From Thalassospira indica (GTDB lineage: Bacteria; Pseudomonadota; Alphaproteobacteria; Rhodospirillales; Thalassospiraceae), in contig NZ_CP031555.1 of the NCBI RefSeq assembly GCF_003403095.1, forward strand, positions 1,426,001 through 1,490,000: a DNA stretch of 64,000 nucleotides, given 5' to 3'. A program made the position numbers and the translations under genes. Below, one piece after another: positions 55,005 through 64,000 of the stretch; within the stretch, counting starts at the first letter, position 1; the number at the start of each line of letters is the position of its first letter. The notes below the pieces were generated by a model. It searched no databases, had not been told where the DNA came from, and was given only the letters and a program-made list of their open reading frames with translations.

Positions 55005-55877
55005 CTAGCGGCTTGTCGCTGGGCCAGACTTATTAAAGTACTGGAAAAACTCGCTGTCTGGTGAAAGCACCATGGTCGAGCCGTTATCAAGCGCAATTTT
55101 GTAGGCTTCGAGCGAACGATAGAATTCGAAGAATTCCGCGTCCTTGCCATACGCTTTACCCAGGATGACGTTCCGCTGCCCATCGCCTTCACCACGCAGG
55201 ACTTCGGCCTGACGGTTGGCTTCGGCGATGATGCCGATACGTTCACGATCAGCTTCTGCCTGGATCTTCGCCTTGAGCTCTTCACCTTCTGCGCGAAGCT
55301 GTGCGGCTTCGGCAATACGCGAAGAACGCATACGGTTATACACCGCCTGCGACGTTTCCTGCGGAAGGTCGGTACGTCCGATACGAACGTCAATCAGTTC
55401 GACACCGAACTCTTCTGCCGGTTTGATCAGGGTCGACTGGATTTTCTCCATGATCTGCGCACGGTTGTCCGAAAGAAGCGTCACAAGCGGGGCCTGTGCC
55501 AACTCACCACGGATAACCGAGTTCAGACGCTGACCAAACAGCTGCACAAAGTTGGCAGAGTTGGTTGCGCGCTGACGGAAGATCAACGGATCGATGATTT
55601 TCCAACGTGCAAAGCTGTCAACATTGACACGCTTCTGGTCAGACAGAAGAACCTGCTGAACCGGCGGATCAAGTTCCAGAATACGACGTTCGTAATATTC
55701 AACGTTCTGGATCGGCAGTTTGAAATGCAGACCCGGTTCGGAAACCGCATGGACCGGATTACCAAACTGAAGAACGAGTGCCTGCTGATCCTGACGCACG
55801 GTAAACACGCACATCGAACCAACGACAGCAGCAATAACCAGGACGACGCCAGCGGCAATAAGTTTAGGACTTGCCAT
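55005..55877 (-). CDS. hflC: HflC, modulator of FtsH protease
   Basis: 290 residues; a band-7/SPFH protein anchored by an N-terminal helix (LIAAGVVLVIAAVVGSMCVF). The SPFH domain has VLSDQKRVNVDSFARWKI and ELIDVRIGRTDLP, and the rest is an amphipathic helical stalk with RAEGEELKAKIQAEADRE. With HflK it forms a large periplasmic cage around FtsH and limits its proteolysis. Its ATG overlaps the hflK stop as TAATG. Confidence 0.97.
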   Translation of the reverse strand: MASPKLIAAGVVLVIAAVVGSMCVFTVRQDQQALVLQFGNPVHAVSEPGLHFKLPIQNVEYYERRILELDPPVQQVLLSDQKRVNVDSFARWKIIDPLIFRQRATNSANFVQLFGQRLNSVIRGELAQAPLVTLLSDNRAQIMEKIQSTLIKPAEEFGVELIDVRIGRTDLPQETSQAVYNRMRSSRIAEAAQLRAEGEELKAKIQAEADRERIGIIAEANRQAEVLRGEGDGQRNVILGKAYGKDAEFFEFYRSLEAYKIALDNGSTMVLSPDSEFFQYFNKSGPATSR

Positions 55878-57004
55878 TAGTTGTTGCCTCCTGCATTCGC
55901 ACGTTTCTGAACTTCCGGAAGCGGAAGATACGGGACAACACCGTTACCTTCGCCGTTCTGTTCCATGATGATCTTGTCAGACTTGCTCAAGATCTCCTGC
56001 ATGGTCTCCAGATACAGACGACGGGTCGTCACATCCTTGGCCGTCAGGAAGGAATTGTAGATGGAGTTAAAGCGTTCTGCTTCACCCTCTGCTTCCTTGG
56101 TGACACGATCCTTGTATGCGCGGGCCTGAAGAACCTGACGTTCTGCTTCACCCTTTGCACGCGGGATGATGTCGTTACGATAGGCCAGTGCTTCGTTCTG
56201 GGAACGATCACGGTCCTGACGGGCACGCTGCACATCGTTAAAGGCATCGATAACGTCGCGCGGCGGGTCCACTTTCTGCATTTTCACTTCGGCAATGAAA
56301 ATACCGGACTCATAACCGTCCATGATTTCCTGAAGCAGGGTACGGGTCTGTTCTTCAACCCGGACACGACCAACAGTCAGTGCTTCTTCAAGGTCGGTTT
56401 TACCGATGACCTCACGGATCGCACTTTCAGATGCCAGCTTGATGGTGTTTTCAGGATCACGCACGTTAAACAGGTAGGAACCTGCATCGCTGATACGCCA
56501 CTGAACAACATAATCAATGTCGATGATGTTCTGGTCACCGGTCAGCATCAGGCTTTCTTCGGGCACATCACGCGAACCGTTGGATGTCACCGTGCCTGCA
56601 CCGCGATAGCCAACCTCGATCTGGTTGGTCCGTTCGACGTTTGGCTTGATGACCTCGCCAATCGGGGCCGGAAGGAAGTAGTTCAGACCCGGACCCGTGG
56701 TGCCAACCCATTTGCCGAACAGAAGCGTTACACCCTGTTCGCCCGGCTGGACACGGTAGAAACCGGTCAAGAGCCACAACCCGATTACGGCGATACCGAT
56801 CAGGACAAAGCCCTTGTATCCGCCACCACCGGGGAACAGCCGTTTAAGACGTTCCTGGCCTTTACGAATCATTTCATCAAAGTCGGGGGGCGTGTTTCCG
56901 CCGCCGCCACCACCGGAAGGACGCTGTCCCCACGGGTTCTGGCCGCCACCTTTGTTTCCGCCGCCGCCCCAGGGGCCACCGCCCCCTTGATTATTCCAAG
57001 GCAT
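55877..57004 (-). CDS. hflK: HflK, modulator of FtsH protease
   Basis: 375 residues. The N-terminus is a long glycine-rich stretch (WGGGGNKGGG, SGGGGGG), followed by a membrane helix (GFVLIGIAVIGLWLLTGFY), the band-7 domain and a coiled region. GAGGA precedes the ATG at 57004. It forms a complex with HflC. It is divergent from mrp across a region with a 21-base inverted repeat. Confidence 0.96.
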   Translation of the reverse strand: MPWNNQGGGGPWGGGGNKGGGQNPWGQRPSGGGGGGNTPPDFDEMIRKGQERLKRLFPGGGGYKGFVLIGIAVIGLWLLTGFYRVQPGEQGVTLLFGKWVGTTGPGLNYFLPAPIGEVIKPNVERTNQIEVGYRGAGTVTSNGSRDVPEESLMLTGDQNIIDIDYVVQWRISDAGSYLFNVRDPENTIKLASESAIREVIGKTDLEEALTVGRVRVEEQTRTLLQEIMDGYESGIFIAEVKMQKVDPPRDVIDAFNDVQRARQDRDRSQNEALAYRNDIIPRAKGEAERQVLQARAYKDRVTKEAEGEAERFNSIYNSFLTAKDVTTRRLYLETMQEILSKSDKIIMEQNGEGNGVVPYLPLPEVQKRANAGGNN

Positions 57005-57071
57005 CGAGTTTCTTCCTCTTCTTGCCGTTCGGTGTTTATCTTTGTTTACCGAGCTTGGGGTAAGCCCCAAT

Positions 57072-57092
57072 GCATGCTCCGTCCAACAAGAT
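57072..57092. repeat. Left arm of a 21-base perfect inverted repeat
   Basis: The sequence starting GCATGCTCCGTCC at 57072 is repeated exactly in inverted orientation at 57217-57237. Read on the minus strand it lies 68 bases before hflK. Confidence 0.85.
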
Positions 57093-57216
57093 CAAATTCG
57101 CTGATAGAGCCCGGACATGCCGGGAAAATCAGACTTTTTTCTCACCAGTTTTGTACCCAACCTGTGATACGCCGGTTGGTACTGCAACAGATTGTAGCCA
57201 AATGCAAACTCACGAA

Positions 57217-57237
57217 ATCTTGTTGGACGGAGCATGC
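57217..57237. repeat. Right arm of the 21-base perfect inverted repeat
   Basis: Perfect inverse of 57072-57092, 99 bases before mrp. The arms enclose 124 bases. They may be a shared regulatory element, each pointing toward its gene, or the ends of a small 166-base MITE-like element; I see no target duplication. Confidence 0.85.
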
Positions 57238-57335
57238 CCTTAGGCCTTATATGACAGGTTGCCTTGCAAAACAATGATACGCGCCTGCAAGTTCTGTGTG
57301 ACCACGGACTTAAGCCGAAATTTGGAGACCGCAAT

Positions 57336-58520
57336 ATGACTTCCCTCAACCGTGAACAGATTACTGCCGCGCTCGATAGCGTAATCGACCCAGTCGACGG
57401 CCAATCAATCACAGCCAAGGGCATGGTGCAAGGTATTGATATTCATGATGAAACTGTCAATGTTATGATCGCCGTTGATCCCGAACGCGGCCCCGCCCTC
57501 GAAGATTTGCGTCAAGCGGCAGAAAAAGCGGTGGCTGCTGTGAACGGGGTCACAACTGCCCGTGTGGCACTTATCGCAGAGCGTCCCAAAGCCGCCGCCC
57601 AGCAAAGCACACAGCCGTCGCAGCCATCACAGCCAAGCCGCCCGGCTCAGCCGGGCCAGCGCCCGCAGGGCGGTGGCCAGATGCCGCTGGAATTGCCGAC
57701 CGTGCGCAGCATCGTTACCGTGGCGTCCGGCAAGGGTGGGGTGGGTAAATCCACCACCTCGGTCAACCTTGCATTGTCGCTGGTGGCCAAGGGGCTCAAG
57801 GTCGGCCTGCTGGATGCCGATATCTATGGGCCGAGCCTGCCGCGCATGATGGGCCTTCGCGATGCCAAGCCTGTGCCGTCCAAAGAACATCAGGGCAAAA
57901 TGATCCCGCCTTCGGCCTTTGGCATGCGGATCATGTCGATCGGCTTCATGATCGAAGAAGAACAGCCGGTGATCTGGCGTGGTCCGATGGCGATGGGCGC
58001 GCTTGAACAGCTTCTGCGCGATACCGACTGGGGCGATCTTGATGTGCTGGTGGTTGATATGCCACCGGGCACGGGCGACATTCAGCTTTCGATGGCGCAG
58101 CGCGTCCCGGTGACCGGGGCGGTGATTGTTTCAACGCCGCAGGACATCGCCCTTCTGGATGCGCGCAAGGGCCTGAATATGTTCCGCAAGGTCAATGTGC
58201 CGGTGTTCGGCCTGATCGAAAACATGTCCTATTACAAATGCCCGGAATGCGGCCATGTCGATCACATCTTTGATCACGGCGGGGCGCACAAGGCGGCGGA
58301 TGAACTGGGCGTGCCGTTCCTGGGTGAAATCCCGCTGGACCTTAAAATCCGCCTCGGCGCAGACGAAGGCAAACCGATTGTCCAGACAGAGCCCGAAGGC
58401 GAACATAGCAAGGCCTATGGCCTGATTGCCGACAAGATCGCCGCCGCCATCGAAGAACGCGTTGGCCCGCCAGAAGCACCGAAGAAAAAGGGCCTGTTCC
58501 CCAAGATCAGCTTCAAATAG
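57336..58520 (+). CDS. mrp: Mrp/NBP35 family iron-sulfur carrier ATPase
   Basis: 394 residues. An N-terminal MIP18-like domain (about 1-80) is joined through a Gln/Pro/Ser-rich linker (84-118) to a P-loop ATPase with deviant Walker A SGKGGVGKST (131-140) and Walker B-like VVDMPPGTGDIQ. The cluster-binding CPEC has C302 and C305. It delivers Fe-S clusters to apoproteins. GGAG precedes the ATG. Divergent from hflK. Confidence 0.95.
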   Translation: MTSLNREQITAALDSVIDPVDGQSITAKGMVQGIDIHDETVNVMIAVDPERGPALEDLRQAAEKAVAAVNGVTTARVALIAERPKAAAQQSTQPSQPSQPSRPAQPGQRPQGGGQMPLELPTVRSIVTVASGKGGVGKSTTSVNLALSLVAKGLKVGLLDADIYGPSLPRMMGLRDAKPVPSKEHQGKMIPPSAFGMRIMSIGFMIEEEQPVIWRGPMAMGALEQLLRDTDWGDLDVLVVDMPPGTGDIQLSMAQRVPVTGAVIVSTPQDIALLDARKGLNMFRKVNVPVFGLIENMSYYKCPECGHVDHIFDHGGAHKAADELGVPFLGEIPLDLKIRLGADEGKPIVQTEPEGEHSKAYGLIADKIAAAIEERVGPPEAPKKKGLFPKISFK

Positions 58521-58526
58521 TCATAC

Positions 58527-58558
58527 AAAAAAGGCCGCTTCGAATGCGGCCTTTTTTA
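58527..58558. terminator. Bidirectional terminator of mrp and the binding-protein gene
   Basis: Stem AAAAAAGGCCGC / GCGGCCTTTTTT with a 7-base loop, symmetrical A and T tracts. Confidence 0.9.
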
Positions 58559-58646
58559 TTGGTATTATTTAACTGCAATCACGCTCTTACCAAGCGCTGA
58601 GCGTTCCCGGACATACGGTGCTTGGCGCAAAAACTCCGTCGCGTGA

Positions 58647-59432
58647 TCAATGAAAACCTAAACCGATTGCCTGATTTACGGCATTAGAAATTACGGTTTC
58701 GATTGTGCCGTCTTCAATTAACTCGGCGATTGCGCGATTAATCAAGGACAGTGTTGCGATGTCCTTTGACGTTCTGTTGATGGCAATGAAAGTCTGATTC
58801 TCGTAAATCGGACTTAGGGCGCGAACGATCTGGTCGTCGAGTTCGAGTTTTTTTATCCAGATATCTCCTGCTTCACGCACCGCGATCACCGCATCAACGC
58901 GATTATTCACCAGCATCGCGAAGTTCTGGTCGTCTCCGGCGGCTTCGGATGTTTCGAACAGGCCGGACGTACGGGCGTTATCGAATGCGTCACCGTAACT
59001 CCATCCGCGAATAACGCCGACATTCATGCCTGACAGGTCTTCGATTTTGGTCTCACGGTCAAATTCGCCTTTGAGCCGATAGATCATCAAACCTTCGCGG
59101 TGAATAGGCTCGCTGAACGCATATTTCTTCTGACGCTCAAGGTTTTTGTATATTCCGGCAACAGCACCATCGCCATTATCCAGATGAAACAGTGCGCGAC
59201 GCCACGGCACGGGGACAATTTTAACATTGAGTCCAGCGCGGGCAGAGATTGCGCGCACGATATCAGGGTAGATGCCCGCAGCACGTTCGTTCGCGCGATA
59301 CATGAAGGGAGGATTGGCTTCATCAACATAGATGGTCAAGGCCTGCGCTTGACTTTCAGGCAAGACTGCGACAACGCCCAGAAGAACGCACAACATAAAA
59401 GCCCAAAGAATGACCTTGCAGTGACCTTGCAT
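58647..59432 (-). CDS. Periplasmic solute-binding protein (SBP_bac_3 type)
   Basis: 261 residues with an N-terminal signal (residues 1-30, ending near SQAQA). The first lobe begins LTIYVDEANPPFMYR, and DLSGMNVGVIRGWSYGDAF and EAGDIWIKKLEL fit the family-3 binding fold used for amino acids and small organic molecules. There is no cognate permease or ATPase nearby; such orphan proteins can also be sensor partners. The ligand is unknown. Confidence 0.85.
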   Translation of the reverse strand: MQGHCKVILWAFMLCVLLGVVAVLPESQAQALTIYVDEANPPFMYRANERAAGIYPDIVRAISARAGLNVKIVPVPWRRALFHLDNGDGAVAGIYKNLERQKKYAFSEPIHREGLMIYRLKGEFDRETKIEDLSGMNVGVIRGWSYGDAFDNARTSGLFETSEAAGDDQNFAMLVNNRVDAVIAVREAGDIWIKKLELDDQIVRALSPIYENQTFIAINRTSKDIATLSLINRAIAELIEDGTIETVISNAVNQAIGLGFH

Positions 59433-59521
59433 CTTACCCTCGCCGAAGCCCCTGAAAACTTATATGGGGCTATTCATCTGATCCGACAACGGAGTTGTGG
59501 TGGCGGCCAAGCCAAAATCAC

Positions 59522-59553
59522 AAAACCCCGCCAGATTGCTCCGGCGGGGTTTT
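59522..59553 (-). terminator. Terminator of the purine operon after purL
   Basis: Stem AAAACCCCGCC / GGCGGGGTTTT with a 10-base loop; on the minus strand it is followed by TTTTGTG. The plus strand also has a T tract but no rightward gene ends here. Confidence 0.8.
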
Positions 59554-59577
59554 TTGTTTGTTTTGCCTGAGGCCTGA

Positions 59578-61788
59578 TTAAACGGCTTCGGCCATGAAGG
59601 ATGGCATCCAGCCTTCATTGAGTTCGCGCAGTTCGGAAAGCGATACTTTGTCGCCGCCATCAATGACGACTGCATCACCGCCAGCCTGACCGATAATCAC
59701 GGCTGCGACATTCGCACTGCCTGCAGCGTTCAGAACCTTGTCCGGATCGCGGGTTGCGATCACGTAACGGCCCTGATCTTCGCCAAACAGCCATGCGACT
59801 TCGCTGCCAGCTTCCGGCAGATGCAGGTCAGCACCGATATTGCCTGCAAGGCACATTTCGGCAACGGTGACCAGAAGGCCGCCATCAGCGATATCGTGGC
59901 AAGTGCGTACCAGACCAAGTTCGATCAGTTCACGCACCAGCGTACCGGCACGCTTTTCAGCCCCCAGATCGACCGGCGGCGGGGCGCCTTCTTCGCGACC
60001 TTCGATGGTCTTGAGATACAGCGACTGACCCAGTTCACCGGTTGCCGCACCGATCATGATCAGCGCACTGTCATCGCGTTTGATGCCAATCGTTGCGTGG
60101 TGACCGAGATCGGAAATCAGGCCAACGCCACCAATGGCCGGGGTCGGCATGATGCCCACACCGTTGGTTTCGTTGTAAAGTGACACGTTGCCCGACACGA
60201 CCGGGAAATCCAGTGCAATACAGGCTTCGCCAATCCCCTGGCAGGCCCCAACGAACTGACCCATGATGCGCGGGCGTTCCGGGTTGCCGAAGTTCATGTT
60301 ATCCGTGATGGCAAGCGGCTTGGCGCCGGTTGCAACCAGGTTGCGGTAGGCTTCGGCAACGGCCTGTTTGCCGCCTTCGACCGGATCGGCCATGACATAG
60401 CGCGGGGTGCAGTCGGTGGTCGCGGCAAGGCCCTTGTTCGTACCTTCGACGCGGACAACGCCGGCATCACCGCCCGGACGGACAATCGTGTTGCCACGGA
60501 CCAGATGATCATACTGTTCCCAGATCCAGCGACGCGACGCGAGGTCGGGCGATGCGATCAGGGTTTTCAGCGCGTCAACATGGCTGACCTTGGCCGAAAT
60601 GCTGTTGGGATCGATGCGATCCTGTTTCGGGGTCGGTTCCCACGGACGATCATATTCCGGCGATGCTTCGGCCAGCGGATCAATCGGCAGATCACCGGCA
60701 ACTTCACCATGCCATTTCAGAACCATGCGCTTGGTATCGGTGAGCGTACCGATAACGGCAAAGTCGAGTTCCCATTTGTCAAAGATCGCCTTGGCGGCAT
60801 CTTCGCAACCGGGTTTGAGGACCATCAGCATGCGTTCCTGCGACTCTGACAGCATCAGCTCGTAGGGCGTCATGCCTTCTTCGCGCATTGGAACTTTATC
60901 AAGCCACAGCTCAACACCAACGCCGCCCTTGGATGCCATTTCGAACGAGGACGAGGTCAGGCCCGCAGCCCCCATATCCTGAATGGCGACGATCATGTCG
61001 GTCGCCATCAGCTCAAGGCACGCTTCCAGCAGGAGCTTTTCGGTGAACGGATCACCGACCTGAACGGTAGGACGCTTTTCTTCGCTGTCATCATCAAACT
61101 CGGCTGATGCCATGGTCGCGCCATGGATACCGTCACGTCCGGTTTTCGAGCCGACATAAACAACCGGGTTCCCGATGCCAGCCGCGGCTGAGTAGAAGAT
61201 ATTATCGGTATCGGCCAGACCCACGGTCATCGCATTGACCAGGATGTTGCCGTTATACGACGCATGGAAGTTGGTTTCACCGCCAATGGTAGGAACGCCC
61301 ATGCAGTTGCCATACCCGCCGATGCCTTCGACCACACCGCTCAGAAGATGGCGGGTTTTCGGATGATCAGGCTCGCCAAAGCGAAGCGCATTGAGGTTTG
61401 CGACCGGACGTGCACCCATGGTGAAGACGTCACGCATGATGCCGCCAACACCGGTTGCAGCCCCCTGATAGGGTTCGATAAAGGACGGGTGGTTGTGGCT
61501 TTCCATCTTGAAGACGGCTGCCTGACCATCACCGATGTCAATCACGCCGGCATTTTCGCCCGGCCCCTGAATGACCCACTCGGCCTTGGTCGGAAGGGTT
61601 TTCAGCCATTTTTTCGAGGACTTGTAGGAGCAGTGCTCAGACCACATGACCGAGAAGATGCCAAGCTCGTTGATGTTGGGTTCGCGACCCATGATTTCGA
61701 GAACGAGTTTGTATTCTTCTTCGTTCAGGCCGTGTTCCTTGACCAGTTCCGGCGTGATCGGCGTGCTGTTGAAATCGTTGGAGCTCAC
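59578..61788 (-). CDS. purL: Phosphoribosylformylglycinamidine synthase, PurL subunit
   Basis: 736 residues, the small-type PurL that needs PurQ and PurS. It uses ATP and ammonia to convert FGAR to FGAM in purine synthesis. Recognisable blocks are the [19 protein letters not shown] start, [16 protein letters not shown] [35 protein letters not shown] and the [17 protein letters not shown] region. It overlaps purQ by 4 bases. Confidence 0.98.
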   Translation of the reverse strand: MSSNDFNSTPITPELVKEHGLNEEEYKLVLEIMGREPNINELGIFSVMWSEHCSYKSSKKWLKTLPTKAEWVIQGPGENAGVIDIGDGQAAVFKMESHNHPSFIEPYQGAATGVGGIMRDVFTMGARPVANLNALRFGEPDHPKTRHLLSGVVEGIGGYGNCMGVPTIGGETNFHASYNGNILVNAMTVGLADTDNIFYSAAAGIGNPVVYVGSKTGRDGIHGATMASAEFDDDSEEKRPTVQVGDPFTEKLLLEACLELMATDMIVAIQDMGAAGLTSSSFEMASKGGVGVELWLDKVPMREEGMTPYELMLSESQERMLMVLKPGCEDAAKAIFDKWELDFAVIGTLTDTKRMVLKWHGEVAGDLPIDPLAEASPEYDRPWEPTPKQDRIDPNSISAKVSHVDALKTLIASPDLASRRWIWEQYDHLVRGNTIVRPGGDAGVVRVEGTNKGLAATTDCTPRYVMADPVEGGKQAVAEAYRNLVATGAKPLAITDNMNFGNPERPRIMGQFVGACQGIGEACIALDFPVVSGNVSLYNETNGVGIMPTPAIGGVGLISDLGHHATIGIKRDDSALIMIGAATGELGQSLYLKTIEGREEGAPPPVDLGAEKRAGTLVRELIELGLVRTCHDIADGGLLVTVAEMCLAGNIGADLHLPEAGSEVAWLFGEDQGRYVIATRDPDKVLNAAGSANVAAVIIGQAGGDAVVIDGGDKVSLSELRELNEGWMPSFMAEAV

Positions 61789-62474
61789 GATGCGGCCTCC
61801 ACCATGCTTTTGAACAGATTGCGGCCATCGGTGCCACCATGCAGCGGATCGATTGCATTTTCCGGGTGGGGCATCATACCAAGGACGTTGCCCGCCTCGT
61901 TGATGATGCCGGCAATATTGCGCTGGGAACCATTGAGGTTGGTCGCCGGATCAACTTTGCCATCGACATCGCAGTAACGCAGAACAACGCGACCTTCGCC
62001 TTCAAGGCGGTCAAGCGTGTCGCTGTCGGCAAAATAGTTGCCGTCGTGATGGGCGACCGGATATTCGACAATCTCGCCCGCGCCATAAAGATTGGTAAAG
62101 CGCGTATCGGCGTTTTCGACTTTCAGGTGCGTGTTCTTGCAGATGAATTTCAGGCTGGCATTGCGCATCAGTGCACCGGGCAGAAGGCCTGCCTCGGTCA
62201 GGATCTGGAAGCCGTTGCAAACGCCAATGGTGGTTACACCCTGTTTGGCACGTTCGGCAACCGCACGCATGATCGGCGACTTGGCCGCCATGGCGCCACA
62301 ACGCAAATAGTCGCCATAGGAAAAGCCACCCGGGACCATGATGATGTCGGTCTTTGGCAGCTCGGTGTCGCCATGCCAGACCAGGGTGGGCTCGGTGCCG
62401 GTGGCCTGTTTCAGTGCTGCGATGGCGTCATTCTCCCGGTTGATGCCGGGAAACAGGATGACAGCGGATTTCAT
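61785..62474 (-). CDS. purQ: Phosphoribosylformylglycinamidine synthase, PurQ glutaminase subunit
   Basis: 229 residues, a class I glutamine amidotransferase. The nucleophile is in [10 protein letters not shown] and the partner His and Glu are in MMPHPENA. It supplies ammonia to PurL. It overlaps purL and is 86 bases after purS. Confidence 0.98.
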   Translation of the reverse strand: MKSAVILFPGINRENDAIAALKQATGTEPTLVWHGDTELPKTDIIMVPGGFSYGDYLRCGAMAAKSPIMRAVAERAKQGVTTIGVCNGFQILTEAGLLPGALMRNASLKFICKNTHLKVENADTRFTNLYGAGEIVEYPVAHHDGNYFADSDTLDRLEGEGRVVLRYCDVDGKVDPATNLNGSQRNIAGIINEAGNVLGMMPHPENAIDPLHGGTDGRNLFKSMVEAAS

Positions 62475-62560
62475 GAAATACCGTCTCTTGATTAGTGTCG
62501 GTTACTTAATCCCGATAGACAAAGGCCCTGCCGTGACAAGACCCCGCCCGCCACGGGCGA

Positions 62561-62800
62561 TCAGGCCAGCTCGATGCTGTAATCTTCGATCACGGTATTG
62601 GCGAGAAGCTTCTCGCACATTTCCTTGACCTCGGCTTCGGCCTTGGCGGCATCGGTGCCATCCAGTTCGAGTTCGATGAATTTGCCCTGACGGACGTCAT
62701 TGATGCCATCAAAACCCAGGCCCTGAAGGGCGTGGTGAACGGCTTTGCCCTGCGGGTCGAGAACGCCGTTCTTCAGGGTGACATGAACACGTGCTTTCAC
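62561..62800 (-). CDS. purS: Phosphoribosylformylglycinamidine synthase, PurS subunit
   Basis: 79 residues from the GTG at 62800, which has AGGAG 7 bases upstream; longer frames are not supported. The sequence ARVHVTLKNGVLDPQGKAVHHAL and VRQGKFIELEL is typical. PurS bridges PurL and PurQ. Confidence 0.96.
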   Translation of the reverse strand: MKARVHVTLKNGVLDPQGKAVHHALQGLGFDGINDVRQGKFIELELDGTDAAKAEAEVKEMCEKLLANTVIEDYSIELA

Positions 62801-62895
62801 GAGAAGCTCCTTTAAGTTCGCATGCGCGGGTCTCGCGCGGGGTTCTGTTTGCAAACAAAACGCTGTCCGACACACATGGCCGACCAGCCATAAGA

Positions 62896-62917
62896 AAAGG
62901 CCGCGCGAGCGCGGCCT
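62896..62917 (-). terminator. Terminator after purC
   Basis: A 10-pair perfect stem AAGGCCGCGC / GCGCGGCCTT with a 2-base loop, followed on the minus strand by TTTTCTT. Read-through would be needed for one transcript with purS. Confidence 0.7.
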
Positions 62918-62924
62918 TGGGGTG

Positions 62925-63689
62925 TTATTTGGTTTCGTCTTTTTTAAGCTGCTCTATTTCGGCGGACTCAGGGAGGACACCAAGACGGCGTGCGACTTCC
63001 TGATAGGCCTCTTCGACACCGCCGAGATCGCGGCGGAAGCGGTCCTTGTCCATCTTTTCGTTGGTGATCGCATCCCAAAGACGGCAGTTATCCGGGCTGA
63101 ATTCATCGGCCAGGACCAACTGCGGGAAGTCGCCTTCCCATACGCGGCCGAACTCAAGCTTGAAATCAACCAGTTTCAGGCCAATACCGCGCATCAGACC
63201 ACACAGGTAGTCATTGACGCGAAGGGTCATGCCGACAATTTCCTCAAGCTCTTCAGCACCTGCCCAACCCAGAGCAAGGATGTGTTCATCCGACACCAGC
63301 GGATCACCCAGCGCATCGTCCTTGTAATAGAACTCGACGATCGGGCGCGGCAGGCGTTCGCCTTCTTCAAGGCCAAGACGTTTGGCCATCGAACCGGCAA
63401 CGATGTTGCGGACCACGACTTCGATCGGAACAATTTCGCATTTCTTGCAAAGCTGTTCGCGCATGTTCAGGCGGCGAATGAAGTGAGTCGGAATGCCGAT
63501 TTCTGCCAGACGGGTCATGACGAATTCGGTGATCATGTTGTTCAGGACACCCTTGCCGGCAATGGTGCCGCGCTTCTGGGCGTTGAACGCCGTGGCGTCG
63601 TCCTTGAAATACTGAATGATCGTTCCGGGCTCTGTACCTTCGTAAAGAACCTTGGCTTTACCCTCGTAGATGGGCTGCTTTCTGGACAT
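62925..63689 (-). CDS. purC: SAICAR synthase
   Basis: 254 residues; joins aspartate to CAIR with ATP in purine synthesis. Diagnostic segments are [29 protein letters not shown] at the start, [18 protein letters not shown] and [12 protein letters not shown], with [11 protein letters not shown]. It is first of purC-purS-purQ-purL. Confidence 0.98.
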   Translation of the reverse strand: MSRKQPIYEGKAKVLYEGTEPGTIIQYFKDDATAFNAQKRGTIAGKGVLNNMITEFVMTRLAEIGIPTHFIRRLNMREQLCKKCEIVPIEVVVRNIVAGSMAKRLGLEEGERLPRPIVEFYYKDDALGDPLVSDEHILALGWAGAEELEEIVGMTLRVNDYLCGLMRGIGLKLVDFKLEFGRVWEGDFPQLVLADEFSPDNCRLWDAITNEKMDKDRFRRDLGGVEEAYQEVARRLGVLPESAEIEQLKKDETK

Positions 63690-63911
63690 TGGCGGGATCT
63701 TTCACAACTTGGCCTGCTGCTTGTGTGGGCAGGCACCCTGAAATTCGCGCCCTCCGTATAGCAGTGCTTGGCGAGAAACTCAATTGTCGCTTAAGCTCTA
63801 TTTATGCAAACTTGATAATCGAAATTTGCAACCGTCAGCATCTGTATCGCAGAGGGCCGGAATTGCGGCGATAACCTGTTGAACTAAAAAGGCGTTGATC
63901 GCCATCTGGTG

Positions 63912-64000
63912 TTAGACGTCGACCGGATGGAACGGTGTTTTGTCGGGCTGGCCTTCGGCAAACAGCCAGACCGGGCGTCTCGGCAGTTCATGTTCGCTTG
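63912..64000 (-). CDS. Truncated hypothetical protein (C-terminal end)
   Basis: The minus strand is open from base 64000 to a TAA at 63912-63914. The visible 28 residues include RRPVWLFAEGQP and end in HPVDV. Too short to identify. It lies upstream of purC on the same strand with a 222-base gap that holds no other gene. Confidence 0.5.
   Translation of the reverse strand, partial: SEHELPRRPVWLFAEGQPDKTPFHPVDV

Noticed and set aside
55871..57277. 468-codon plus-strand frame opposite hflK and hflC
   Set aside because: Antisense of two well-supported genes; composition is typical of a reverse-strand shadow.

Overview
The window is a stretch of alphaproteobacterial chromosome. Coding density is high, codons mostly end in G or C, and no plasmid or phage module is visible. 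Several gene orders are typical of the class: dcd-murA-hisG-hisD-UPF0262-LMW phosphatase-infA-maf-rng-yacG-tRNA-Phe, ilvC/ilvH/ilvB-miaA beside serB, the degP-DUF2065-hflC-hflK block beside mrp, and purC-purS-purQ-purL. DUF2336, YgfZ, UPF0262 and an AcuI-type reductase point to the Rhodospirillales. A marine Thalassospira-like organism is my best guess, from memory of gene content rather than a search.

Layout. 1-3.3 kb: the tail of a SUMF1-type protein, a His-rich conserved unknown, a cytochrome c and a DUF2336 protein. 3.4-6.7 kb: a three-gene TRAP transporter operon with a GntR-type operator candidate. 7.1-10.3 kb: two identical tRNA-Pro genes, a long-chain polyprenyl diphosphate synthase, DUF2007, a TrmN6-type methyltransferase and a small membrane zinc-ribbon protein. 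10.5-18 kb: glyQ-glyS, ppdK, a membrane protein and ygfZ. 18.1-22.1 kb: two glycosyltransferases and an asparagine-synthase-like amidotransferase, with a low-GC patch in the middle. This is the most accessory-looking part of the window. 22.2-29.4 kb: small membrane proteins, AcuI, a hybrid histidine kinase facing a NarL-type regulator, a SprA-like protein with a broken zinc motif, a UDP-glucuronate epimerase and two identical tRNA-Thr genes. 29.6-38.3 kb: nucleotide, cell-wall and histidine genes followed by translation and RNA genes. 38.4-47.1 kb: a lipoprotein, a CYTH-CHAD triphosphatase, photolyase, a MocR regulator divergent from a PNPOx-like flavoprotein, PsuG and an MFS exporter. 47.2-58.5 kb: branched-chain amino acid synthesis, MiaA, SerB, DegP, HflKC and Mrp. 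58.6-64 kb: a periplasmic binding protein and the purine operon, ending in a truncated gene.

The genes are mostly housekeeping: translation (glyQS, infA, miaA, tRNAs), central carbon (ppdK), envelope quality control (DegP, HflKC), purine, histidine and branched-chain amino acid synthesis. I found no CRISPR array, toxin-antitoxin pair, insertion sequence or convincing new defence system. The more unusual signals are an asparagine-synthase homologue without its catalytic cysteine inside a compositionally mosaic glycan locus, a SprA-family protein whose HExxH motif has become EExxH, a 21-bp perfect inverted repeat between hflK and mrp, a 20-bp perfect palindrome before the CYTH-CHAD gene, and an attenuator-like CCGCC/GGCGG array before ilvB.
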